From XYA12-FULL-58-9 sp001798605 (GTDB taxonomy: Bacteria; Myxococcota; XYA12-FULL-58-9), in assembly GCA_036736205.1 (NCBI GenBank), contig DAINMX010000248.1, positions 1 through 9,667 on the forward strand: a stretch of DNA of 9,667 nt. Direction: 5' to 3'. Below the pieces are notes generated by a model, which saw only the letters and a program-made list of their open reading frames with translations, made no database searches and had not been told where the DNA came from. This document shows positions 1 to 7,449 of this stretch, piece after piece (the stretch's first letter is position 1; each line of letters opens with the position of its first letter). Position numbers and translations under genes: made by a program.

Positions 1-1087
1 ACAAAGATCCGCGGACGCGGAAACGTTTGTAGGCAAGCAGCGAAACTGGGATCAATGCCAGGGAAACCAAACCGGGCCCCCAGACCCCAAGAGCAACGCT
101 TATCTTGTGGCCCAGGGCCAGCAGACGAAACGTATGCGTCACCGCCAACAGCACGGCAATGGCCATAACCCCAGCGCCGAGTGTCACGGCCAGGGAGCGA
201 CGACGTTCCGGATGCAGAGCCCAAACGCCAACAAGTAGGAACATCCAAATCGAAGAGATGGGCATTGCGAATCGACTATGCAGCTCGAGCAAGTGCGAGG
301 TTGCGTCAAAACCGGCATTCTGTCGCCGCTCCACAAGTCCCCGAACCTCAAGACTGCTCATCTGCCGGGGATCACCCGTGACATCAATGAGGTCAAGGGG
401 GGCTATGGACAACCCTAGCGGCATGATCTCGAGCTCGACCACCTCCGCCGAGGAGGCGCGGCGTACCCGCGCATTCTCCAACCACCAACCCGAGTCACCA
501 TGCTTGAGCGCCTTGGCCTCGATGACTTCGGAGATAAGGCTGTCCTCAAAACGATAGACCACTGGCGACTCGACGGTCTGAGTCTCGCGGTCGACCGTCG
601 ACAAGAACACCAGCAGATCCCCCTCGCGATACCACTGCAGGCGGCGATTGTAGAAACGACTGAGCTCGGACTTCTGTTGCAGGTCGTCGCGCATCACCCG
701 TTCGGCACCGACCACCGAACGCGGCACCAACAACTCGCCACAGCCCGCACCCAACGTGGCGGCGACGACAACCACAGCGAAAAAAGAAAGGGCAAGGCGC
801 ATTGTACTGATGCCGGCTGCCTGCGCCGCCAGGAGTTCGCCGCGTCTGGCGAGCACCGTGCCCGCCACCAACACACCGAGGAAACAGGCGATGGGTAATA
901 CTTGGTAGGCGTACTGTACCGAGCTAAACAGTGCGAGCCACAACGTCGCCTTGGCACCAGCCACAGAGTCTGTCAGATCGCCAGCGTTCTCGACCAAAGT
1001 AACCGCCACCACCAGCACCACCAGGACGACGAGCACAAGGCCAATCGAGCCCGCAACGATAGATGAAAAATAACGCGAGAGCCTCAT
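1..1087 (-). CDS. lptG: LptG-like LPS export permease (3' end cut by window edge)
   Basis: Inner-membrane permease subunit of the YjgP/YjgQ family. With LptF and the ATPase LptB it extracts LPS from the inner membrane and passes it to the periplasmic Lpt bridge. The frame is open from the ATG at 1087 to base 1 (362 codons, no stop). E. coli LptG has about 360 residues, so the stop probably lies just outside. Visible are an N-terminal membrane segment (about residues 8-30), a second (about 48-78), a third (about 97-115), a polar periplasmic part with alternating beta-type sequence (about 125-260), and C-terminal membrane segments beginning after LELHSRFAMPISS and ending at LLAYKRF. The start overlaps the lptF stop as ATGA (1084-1087), so translational coupling is expected. 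Family membership is clear. The LptG rather than LptF assignment rests on gene order and could be swapped. Confidence 0.88.
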   Translation of the reverse strand, partial: MRLSRYFSSIVAGSIGLVLVVLVVLVVAVTLVENAGDLTDSVAGAKATLWLALFSSVQYAYQVLPIACFLGVLVAGTVLARRGELLAAQAAGISTMRLALSFFAVVVVAATLGAGCGELLVPRSVVGAERVMRDDLQQKSELSRFYNRRLQWYREGDLLVFLSTVDRETQTVESPVVYRFEDSLISEVIEAKALKHGDSGWWLENARVRRASSAEVVELEIMPLGLSIAPLDLIDVTGDPRQMSSLEVRGLVERRQNAGFDATSHLLELHSRFAMPISSIWMFLLVGVWALHPERRRSLAVTLGAGVMAIAVLLAVTHTFRLLALGHKISVALGVWGPGLVSLALIPVSLLAYKRFRVRGSL

Positions 1088-2184
1088 ACAAACCCCCGCT
1101 TCATACGCGTCGCCAGTATGGCAAAGACAATGATGCCGATAATGTCCGGTACCCACGCCGCAAGAAGAGCGGGAAAGTTCCCCGTTCGGGCCGCCATCTC
1201 GACCGCACGACCGAGATAATAATAGGTCCCGACAATTCCAGCTGAGTAGAGGAAACCACGGGCCCGGGCGCTGCTGGTCCCCCCTACCGCCAAGGGTACA
1301 GCCAGCAAAGCAAACACAAGCGTCGCAATCGGCAATGCGATCTTTCGGTGAAGGAAAACCGTGGCCCTCACCCTATTCTTGCGACTCTTGTCGGGATTCT
1401 GACTGTACGTCAGCAACTGCCCCATGGTCATGTGCTGCAGGTTCGACACCGTCTTCGGACGTTTGTTCACCAAACGCCCGACATCGAGACGATAACGGCT
1501 CTCGTCAAAACGTAGAACGCGAATCAAGTCTGACTTCTGATCGTGCAAGACGATGGCACCGTCTTTGAGATCAAAAATGATGTCACTGGTATTGTCACCA
1601 GCAGCAACCTTGCCGCGACGGGCTGAGATGACGATAGGCCGCTCGCCATCACGGCGGTCGGCGAACACCACCTCCAGGAGCTCGTCCCCCTCTTTGCCCT
1701 GAGCCATGAAAGTGACGCCGCTCACCCACTCATTGAACTTTCCGACTCGAACGCCCGAGGCCAACGCCCTTTGGGCACTCTGCTGGAAAACTTCATTGAG
1801 CCCGCGCACACCCCAGGGCTCTCCGTAGATCAGCATCCAGGCGCAAACCCCTGCGAGCAGTACCCCTGTGACCGCCGGTATCCCAAGCAGCTGCAAGGGG
1901 CTGCGACCGCCTGCTGACATGGCGATGATCTCGCGATCCGAAGACATCCGACCCACTGCGAGCAAAGTGGCAAACAGCAAGCTCACAGGGATCAACAATC
2001 CCATCAATGGTGGAAATGAATAGATCAGAGCCTGCAAGATCTCGAAGCCGGTAACAGAGAGGCCGGTAACTGTATCGGACACTTTTAAGACCTGGGCGAA
2101 CGCGACCACAACGAAAAACAGACTCATGCCCACACAGAACGGCACGGTTATCTCGCGCAGCAAATAGCGATCGAGGGTCCTCAC
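1084..2184 (-). CDS. lptF: LptF-like LPS export permease
   Basis: A 366-residue YjgP/YjgQ family permease, the usual LptF length. Membrane segments lie at about residues 13-35, 53-77, 103-121, 284-301, 309-330 and 338-358. The periplasmic beta-rich (jellyroll) domain is at about 150-250. The stretch LLAVGRMSSDREIIAMSAGG after TM2 is the characteristic cytoplasmic coupling region that in this family contacts LptB. The frame stays open back to 2412, but that extension lies on top of the kinase gene and reads as Trp/Cys-rich non-family sequence. I chose GTG at 2184 because AGGAG sits 5 nt upstream and the protein then begins at RTLDRYLLREI, as LptF proteins do. It starts 28 nt after the kinase stop and overlaps lptG by 4 nt. 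It is very likely co-transcribed with both. Confidence 0.9.
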   Translation of the reverse strand: MRTLDRYLLREITVPFCVGMSLFFVVVAFAQVLKVSDTVTGLSVTGFEILQALIYSFPPLMGLLIPVSLLFATLLAVGRMSSDREIIAMSAGGRSPLQLLGIPAVTGVLLAGVCAWMLIYGEPWGVRGLNEVFQQSAQRALASGVRVGKFNEWVSGVTFMAQGKEGDELLEVVFADRRDGERPIVISARRGKVAAGDNTSDIIFDLKDGAIVLHDQKSDLIRVLRFDESRYRLDVGRLVNKRPKTVSNLQHMTMGQLLTYSQNPDKSRKNRVRATVFLHRKIALPIATLVFALLAVPLAVGGTSSARARGFLYSAGIVGTYYYLGRAVEMAARTGNFPALLAAWVPDIIGIIVFAILATRMKRGFV

Positions 2185-2187
2185 TAT

Positions 2188-2194
2188 CTCTCCT
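2188..2194 (-). promoter_or_regulatory. Shine-Dalgarno site of lptF
   Basis: AGGAGAG on the minus strand, with 5 nt between AGGAG and the GTG at 2184. It lies in the short gap after the kinase stop codon and decides the lptF start against the longer open frame. Confidence 0.75.
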
Positions 2195-2212
2195 GGTTCT
2201 TCGCAGGGGCGG

Positions 2213-3445
2213 CTAAAAGCCGACGTTGGTGCCAAGCTCCACCAAGGAATCCAACAACTCTTCGGAAATGAACCCGAGAGAATACAGCGCTGCGGCAACG
2301 CCGATACCCAGTGCAGTCCCCACCAACATCCCAGACACCAACCAAGTCCAACGACGGCGGCTGCGCGTCGAGTTGTCAAACACCGGGCGAGACTGCGCGT
2401 CGAGGGTGACACCGGTGATCTCGCGCATCATATCCTCAGCAGGAGCAAGGGCTTGAATCATCTGGATCAACGAACGGGCCCGTTGTCGATTGTGATCTTT
2501 GAGGGCAACCTTCAGATCTCGAACGAGCACATCGAGACGGCGTTCGCGTTGCTCGACCGCATGCCCGGCCGGATTCTTGTCGTATTTTGCGAGTTCTTGT
2601 CGAACCTCTTTGACTCCATGGAATGTCAAACATTCGAGAAGCGCGTCGCGCATTTGCGCGGCGCTCGGCCAGCGATCCTTGGGCTTGGTGGCCAAACACT
2701 TGCTGAGCAGGTCGGCAAACTGAGCGGACAACTGGTCATTGTACTCGCGCGGATCGGCGTACTTGCCACGTCGCAAACGGCTGAACATTCCCTCGACGGT
2801 GGGTGCCTCGAAGGGCAGATGACTGGTGGTCAAGTTGTAGAGCACCACTCCCGCTGAGAATATGTCGGTGCGCGCGTCAATGTTCTTACCAATGAACTGT
2901 TCGGGCGACATGAATCCAGGAGTACCCAACACCTGTGTGAGGGTGCGATCGGCGTGTGTACCGAGCGGGTTGTCTCTGTCGAAGGCCTTAACCACACCGA
3001 AGTCGGTCAGAACCACCCTGCCCTTGTTGAGCATGATGTTTTCAGGCTTGATGTCACGGTGCACGACGTGGTGGGCGTGGGCGTGCTCAAGTGCCAACGC
3101 GAGCTCGTGGCCGATGCACACCACCGTCGCCTCCGAGAGGGGTCCACGATGCGCGAGCATGTGGAAGAGCGACAGGCCAGGAACGAATTCCATGACGAGG
3201 TAGAGATCAGCGGCGTCTTCACCGCTGTAGTCGTACAACTCAACAATGTTTGGATGTTTGAGGGTAGCGATGGCCTTGGCTTCGATTCGAAAACGATGGC
3301 GAAAACTTTCGTCGTTGGCGCCCGCGGTTAGGACCTTGATCGCGACCTGCCGATTGAGTTTGGGGTCGTCAGCAAGGTACACCTTGCCCATGGCTCCTTG
3401 CCCTAAGAGCCGTTTGATCTGGTATCGGTCTATCTGCATACCCAC
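2213..3445 (-). CDS. Membrane-anchored PknB-type Ser/Thr protein kinase
   Basis: A 410-residue eukaryote-like (Hanks-type) kinase. The kinase domain covers about residues 8-275: glycine loop GQGAMGKV (15-22), VAIK lysine K37, helix-C glutamate E55, catalytic loop HRDIKPEN (129-136, base D131), DFG (148-150), MSPE in place of APE (179-182), DIFSAG (194-199) and the conserved R258. All catalytic residues are present, so it should be active. A charged, probably helical linker (about 280-365) leads to one membrane segment (about 366-391) and a short 19-residue tail, with no PASTA or other sensor domain. The predicted topology is kinase in the cytoplasm and tail in the periplasm. The start may be GTG 3445 (weak GAG upstream) or ATG 3439 two codons later. 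It lies 65 nt after the barrel-protease gene and 28 nt before lptF, so signalling linked to envelope or LPS export is a reasonable inference. Its substrates are unknown. Confidence 0.92.
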   Translation of the reverse strand: MGMQIDRYQIKRLLGQGAMGKVYLADDPKLNRQVAIKVLTAGANDESFRHRFRIEAKAIATLKHPNIVELYDYSGEDAADLYLVMEFVPGLSLFHMLAHRGPLSEATVVCIGHELALALEHAHAHHVVHRDIKPENIMLNKGRVVLTDFGVVKAFDRDNPLGTHADRTLTQVLGTPGFMSPEQFIGKNIDARTDIFSAGVVLYNLTTSHLPFEAPTVEGMFSRLRRGKYADPREYNDQLSAQFADLLSKCLATKPKDRWPSAAQMRDALLECLTFHGVKEVRQELAKYDKNPAGHAVEQRERRLDVLVRDLKVALKDHNRQRARSLIQMIQALAPAEDMMREITGVTLDAQSRPVFDNSTRSRRRWTWLVSGMLVGTALGIGVAAALYSLGFISEELLDSLVELGTNVGF

Positions 3446-3510
3446 GGTGCAACTCTAACGCTGCAGCATTCGCAAGGACAGAACCAAGTGAAAAGAAGGA
3501 GAGACCGTAG

Positions 3511-6417
3511 TCAGAAAGGATTTCCCATCACCAGAAAGACTTGCTTGAGATCGCTGTCTGCGCCGAGCCCATGGCCAAAACCCAGCCTCAGGGTCACCGG
3601 CAATCCATGACCGAGCAAGATATCGAGACGTAACTCCGCCCCCGCACTGTAGTGTTGATGATTGACGAGCTCCTCGCTCACATCGGCGATCGTGGCTGCG
3701 TCAACAAATGCCGCCAGGTGCAATGCTCGGAAGTAGAAGGGCAGCGTCGCGACACCTGACTCGACGTCAAACAGCGGCATGCGATACTCTGCATGTCCTT
3801 CGATGAGCACGTCACCAACAAATGGAGCGACGGGAAAACCCCGCAGGGCACCAGCGGTACCGAGTCGAGCATTCAACAAGTCAAGGAGAAGGTCGCGCGG
3901 CGGTAACCCACCGATGGCGAACAATCGCCGTTTGCGATAGCCGCTGTCACCGTATGCACCAAACAGCGAGATCGCCAGAACCTGACGCGCAAGCAACGGA
4001 TTCTCAATGTATTGAGTGATTCGGGCGCTGCCAATCATCGCGCTGTATTCGGATCCCAACCACGGATCCTCAACACGAAAAGAGAGAGCCACGCCAGTAC
4101 CCTCCTCCGGCGAGATAGAGCCATGATAGGAGTGAACATTGGAAAAACCCACTTCGACCGCCATTGACGCAAATCGGCCCTGGTCAATGAGCTCCGGCGC
4201 TTGGTCGGTTGGCGCAAAGCGGATGGGACTGTGAGCCTGGCGGTATTGCAGTTGATACTGTGGTCGCAGCCACAGCGACCAATCCCGCCTCTCGACAACG
4301 GGTATCCGCGTGCTGATTCGCCCGGTCCAAACATCTTCTTCAATGCTGCTTGCAATGCCATTGTGGACATAGGGAAACGCGGCGAAACCGAGATTCCGCA
4401 CCAACTCTAACGTGAAACCTGGATGAAATTGCGCATTGGTGTAAGCGGCAGAAAAACCGAATACCTCGGAGTAGATGCCGTACCAGACATCCAACGCATA
4501 GCGGTGTTGCTCGACGGCATCGAACCCCGTCACCGACGCACCGATGACGTCGCCACGAGCATCAGCGCTCACCACCGGCAGCCACGCCCGTGGCAGAATC
4601 GTCGACCAAGGTCGGTAGGACTCACTTGAATAGGCTCGAGACGATGGTTGCGTAATGTTTCTGACGGCAGGGGGCGAATCATAAGCAATCTGCTCGACTG
4701 GGGGCAGATCCTCAATGTGACCAACGGCAATCTGTGCGAGATCGAAACCACTGGCACCGTATGTACGGTACAAAACGCCAGAACCGTCAACGGTCGGCTC
4801 TGGCTCAAACGCACCACCAAGGACCCGCGTCAGCCGGCGCAAGGGCCCACCCCTGACCGGCAAAGCATAGAGATTGTAGAAGCCGTCGCGGTCGGAGTGA
4901 AACAGCACCCACTCACCATCGCCAGTGAATACGGGACTGCCATCGGCGGCTTGGTCCGCTGTCAGGTTTGCAATCACGCGACTTTCGAGGTCGACTACGT
5001 AGATATCCCGCTGCCCATGGGCGAACCCGGCAAAGACCAATTGACGACCGTCTGGCGCGAACCGGGGCGACCACACCTGGGTGTTCTCTCCAAGGTCAAC
5101 GACGGTCTCCATTTTCGTGGGCTCATCAATCGGTGCCCGTCGTATGACGCTGTGCAAACCGAGGTTTTGCCCAAACACCAACCAGTCACCATCGGCAGAC
5201 ACGTCAGGCCCGTGGGCGCGCAGACCCTCCGTCAGACGCTCGACTGACCCATCCTCGAGGTCCAACATGAACAGATCGCCGTAGGAGCGGTACACCCGAT
5301 GGGTCTCAATCTGAGATACCACCGCGCGACGACCATCGGGCAGCAGGGCGAGCTCGGCACCGTCTTGGACTCGTGCGACCTGGCATTCGATACCGTCACG
5401 ACGCAACATCTTAACTGCGGCATGTGAGTTGATCGCTGACTCGACAAAAATCACCGAGCCATCGCGAGTCAAACGGGCGGCGCCGATTTGCTGGCCCCGA
5501 TGGGTCAGAGGACTGCCCTGCATGAGCCCACGACTGAGAACTTCGCGTTGTTGCGTGCTGTAGCGTCGACGCAACTCTGTAGTGAACTCGTCGTACAGCT
5601 CGGGGAAAGCCCTACCGACTGCTGCAACGATGCTGCCGTTGACGGCGAAGGGCACCAATCGACCGCCGTAGTCGTGGCTCATGCGGCGCAGAGCATCCTC
5701 GCCATAACGCTCGACGATCCAATTGAGGAACCGGCTGCCGTAGAGATAGGGAATCACACCTTGGGGCCACTCCCAAGGCGAGCCGGAGATACCGTCAAGG
5801 TCCAAAAGCCTCGATGACCGGTCATCTTCAAGCGTCGCCATGCGCAGGACCATGTCGAAGTAGGGGCTGTTGACGCGTCCAGCCCCAGTCAACTCCGATT
5901 CGAAATAGGTGGCGAGCCCTTCGAACACCCACGGCGGTTGCGTGCCATTGGGAGCGAGAATGCGACCAAAGAGCGTGTTAACCACATCCGGCAGTCCTTT
6001 GATGGTGTCGATGTGAACAATGTGGGCAAGCTCATGTGCAACCATCTGGTAGACGTAGTCGTGATAATCTCCGAGCTCACTCACTTCTTCGGGAGCAACC
6101 AAGTTCAAACCAACGAGGTTGTAGGGCCGGCTTTGGGCGAAACCATTGGCAGTGTCGGTGTCCTCGGAGAGAACGATGGGGATCGGTGTTTGTGGGATCC
6201 ATGCCAAACGCTTGGTGAGCTGCTCCCATGCATCCTCGCCGGCTGACGCTACACGACTCGCAGTGGACTCATACCCCTCGGGAAAATGAACGTGAAAGTG
6301 CGGTGAGACCAGCGTACGCCACTCGGTGTCAGGATCATATGCCTGAGCTTTCGCGGCAATGATCAACACCCACATCGCCACTCGGATGCGCCAACCCCAG
6401 CCGAGCGCCATTGTCAC
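3511..6417 (-). CDS. Secreted gluzincin protease / PD40 propeller / Omp85-like barrel fusion
   Basis: A 968-residue protein with three parts. A signal peptide (about 1-26: Arg, then a hydrophobic MWVLIIAA core, and an AQA cleavage-like end) is followed by a Peptidase_MA-like gluzincin domain (about 30-300) with HELAH at 128-132 and the third zinc ligand in WVFEGLATYFE (E166). Next come about five PD40/TolB-like propeller blades (about 305-565), clearest in SPRFAPDGRQLVF and SPVFTGDGEWVLFHSDRDG. The C-terminal part (about 595-968) looks like a complete 16-strand Omp85/BamA-type barrel: alternating strands, the LRGF motif (858-861; family motif V/I/L-RGF/Y), a following EYRMPL strand, and a terminal Phe after FLVMGNP. 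No POTRA domain is visible. The predicted location is the outer membrane, with the protease and propeller in the periplasm or at the surface. The GTG start at 6417 overlaps the hydrolase stop (GTGA) and has GGTGAG 5 nt upstream. ATG 6411 is an alternative. The true substrate is unknown. Confidence 0.88.
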   Translation of the reverse strand: MTMALGWGWRIRVAMWVLIIAAKAQAYDPDTEWRTLVSPHFHVHFPEGYESTASRVASAGEDAWEQLTKRLAWIPQTPIPIVLSEDTDTANGFAQSRPYNLVGLNLVAPEEVSELGDYHDYVYQMVAHELAHIVHIDTIKGLPDVVNTLFGRILAPNGTQPPWVFEGLATYFESELTGAGRVNSPYFDMVLRMATLEDDRSSRLLDLDGISGSPWEWPQGVIPYLYGSRFLNWIVERYGEDALRRMSHDYGGRLVPFAVNGSIVAAVGRAFPELYDEFTTELRRRYSTQQREVLSRGLMQGSPLTHRGQQIGAARLTRDGSVIFVESAINSHAAVKMLRRDGIECQVARVQDGAELALLPDGRRAVVSQIETHRVYRSYGDLFMLDLEDGSVERLTEGLRAHGPDVSADGDWLVFGQNLGLHSVIRRAPIDEPTKMETVVDLGENTQVWSPRFAPDGRQLVFAGFAHGQRDIYVVDLESRVIANLTADQAADGSPVFTGDGEWVLFHSDRDGFYNLYALPVRGGPLRRLTRVLGGAFEPEPTVDGSGVLYRTYGASGFDLAQIAVGHIEDLPPVEQIAYDSPPAVRNITQPSSRAYSSESYRPWSTILPRAWLPVVSADARGDVIGASVTGFDAVEQHRYALDVWYGIYSEVFGFSAAYTNAQFHPGFTLELVRNLGFAAFPYVHNGIASSIEEDVWTGRISTRIPVVERRDWSLWLRPQYQLQYRQAHSPIRFAPTDQAPELIDQGRFASMAVEVGFSNVHSYHGSISPEEGTGVALSFRVEDPWLGSEYSAMIGSARITQYIENPLLARQVLAISLFGAYGDSGYRKRRLFAIGGLPPRDLLLDLLNARLGTAGALRGFPVAPFVGDVLIEGHAEYRMPLFDVESGVATLPFYFRALHLAAFVDAATIADVSEELVNHQHYSAGAELRLDILLGHGLPVTLRLGFGHGLGADSDLKQVFLVMGNPF

Positions 6418-7385
6418 GCGATCTCACCATCTCGACCCACCACGGGCAAAACACGCTCTTCGAGGAAACGACGGACGCGAACACCAACCAGTCCCGGCAT
6501 CTCCAACGGCGCAATGTGAGTACCCCAAGGCACAATCAACAGCTCGCTGCCGGCGATCAATTTTTGCATGCGCTTGGATACCCACACCGGAGCAAAGTTG
6601 TCCCGCTCGCCAGCGACGATCAACGTCGGGGCGGTGATGAAATGCAATTCTTGCTCAACAGTGTGCTTGCGGACTTGATCGAGCATACGAAAGAACAACT
6701 GCACATCCAATTGCACCAAATGATCGAAGTAGGGCTGAAAATCAGCTCGATCGACCAACGGTCCTTGGACCTCGATGCGAACGGCCAGTTGATAGGTCAA
6801 CTCCGAGGCGAAAATTTGGCGCCACACTTCCTGGCCAACCCGCGGCAATCGCTGCACCAACCCATTCAGAACGGGAAATAGGCGTGCTGTCAGTCGATTG
6901 CCATGAAAGGTTTCGAGCAGATGACCATATGTCCCACACATCTCGACCAGTCCGACGACCCTCTCGGGATAGTGGATGGCAAAATCGAGGGACAACTGCA
7001 CCCCCATGGAATAGCCAAGCAGAACAGCCCTCTCGATGCCCAACTCGTCAAGTACCGCCAAAAGATCCTGGCGGAGCTCGGGCACTCCCACGGCGTTGGG
7101 GTCGGCGGGCATGTCGCTTTGTCCGTGCCCTCGATAGTGCCAACTCACGACTTGGAAACCAGGTTGCAGCGCCGGTAGAAGGTACCGCAAAATAAAACCA
7201 TTGCAGCCAATTCCGTCACACAAAACGACAGGTAATCCGCGCCCCCAGGACAAGACCAACAAGGATGTGCCGTCAAAAGACCGAACAAATCGCTCTTCTA
7301 CCACGATAGAAGGAGGAGCGACCGCATCCCCGCGCGAAACTGCGTGTGCTCTACCACCAATTTTCGACCTTGGCTTATTTGACAT
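6414..7385 (-). CDS. Alpha/beta hydrolase
   Basis: A 323-residue alpha/beta-hydrolase-fold enzyme. The triad is complete and in order: nucleophile elbow GYSMG (S126), acid in GERDNFAP (D262) and His in GTHIAPLE (H290). The strand before the oxyanion region reads VVLCDGIGCN instead of the common HGxxG, and WHYRGHGQSD (82-91) is the usual loop after strand 4. A cap-like helical insert spans about 155-245. There is no signal peptide or membrane segment, so it is probably cytoplasmic. The first 25 residues are polar and outside the fold. The class cannot be narrowed: esterase, lipase-like and C-C hydrolases share these motifs. It is the first gene of the minus-strand cluster, and its TGA overlaps the GTG of the protease-barrel gene. 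No Shine-Dalgarno site precedes the ATG at 7385. A TAGAAT box sits 9 nt upstream of the ATG, so the mRNA may be leaderless. Confidence 0.87.
   Translation of the reverse strand: MSNKPRSKIGGRAHAVSRGDAVAPPSIVVEERFVRSFDGTSLLVLSWGRGLPVVLCDGIGCNGFILRYLLPALQPGFQVVSWHYRGHGQSDMPADPNAVGVPELRQDLLAVLDELGIERAVLLGYSMGVQLSLDFAIHYPERVVGLVEMCGTYGHLLETFHGNRLTARLFPVLNGLVQRLPRVGQEVWRQIFASELTYQLAVRIEVQGPLVDRADFQPYFDHLVQLDVQLFFRMLDQVRKHTVEQELHFITAPTLIVAGERDNFAPVWVSKRMQKLIAGSELLIVPWGTHIAPLEMPGLVGVRVRRFLEERVLPVVGRDGEIA
6423..6428 (-). promoter_or_regulatory. Shine-Dalgarno site of the protease-barrel gene
   Basis: GGTGAG on the minus strand, inside the end of the hydrolase gene and 5 nt before GTG 6417. The spacing favours the GTG over the ATG at 6411, which would be 11 nt away. 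Confidence 0.5.
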
Positions 7386-7394
7386 GTTCGCATC

Positions 7395-7400
7395 ATTCTA
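7395..7400 (-). promoter_or_regulatory. Possible -10 box for the hydrolase operon
   Basis: TAGAAT on the minus strand. Its last base is 10 nt from the A of the hydrolase ATG, so initiation would fall within about 2-4 nt of the start codon. The -35 region (TGGCGT at 17 bp) is poor. It is only a candidate. Confidence 0.3.
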
Positions 7401-7437
7401 CCGGCAGGCCCGAGGACACGCCACATGCGCTAGGCCT

Positions 7438-7441
7438 GGAG
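7438..7441 (+). promoter_or_regulatory. Shine-Dalgarno site deciding the CDF transporter start
   Basis: GGAG, 8 nt upstream of ATG 7450. The later in-frame ATG at 7495 has no purine-rich site before it. Confidence 0.45.
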
Positions 7442-7449
7442 ATCAGTCC

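Larger units (their letters stand above)
7386..7449. promoter_or_regulatory. Divergent intergenic region, hydrolase / zinc transporter
   Basis: This 64-bp gap separates the hydrolase start (minus) from the CDF transporter start (plus), so promoters for both directions must lie in it or in the coding edges. For the minus strand, TAGAAT at 7395-7400 matches five of six positions of the sigma-70 -10 box but has no good -35 at 16-18 bp. I cannot name a plus-strand promoter. No clear metal-regulator operator (long dyad) is visible. Confidence 0.45.

Noticed and set aside
500..898. 132-codon plus-strand open frame opposite lptG
   Set aside because: No domain and low-complexity His/Arg/Gln composition; the minus-strand LptG frame explains the region.
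2185..2412. Upstream extension of the lptF reading frame, which stays open to 2412
   Set aside because: It overlaps the kinase C-terminus in another frame, reads as Trp/Cys-rich sequence unlike LptF, and GTG 2184 has a strong Shine-Dalgarno site.
3446..3510. Searched for a terminator or promoter between the kinase and the protease-barrel gene
   Set aside because: No inverted repeat with T-run and no -35/-10 pair found; the gap looks like an intra-operon spacer.
4648..5247. 199-codon open frame on the plus strand opposite the propeller region
   Set aside because: No recognisable domain, no ribosome site, fully antisense to a clearly real gene; best explained by codon bias.
7379..7384. Perfect TTGACA -35 box on the plus strand before the CDF gene
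   Set aside because: No acceptable -10 box at 15-19 bp; bases 7400-7409 are GC-rich. Its match to the consensus may be chance.
7201..7449. Upstream extension of the CDF reading frame to 7201
   Set aside because: It lies antisense on the hydrolase N-terminus, adds no domain, and ATG 7450 has a ribosome site.
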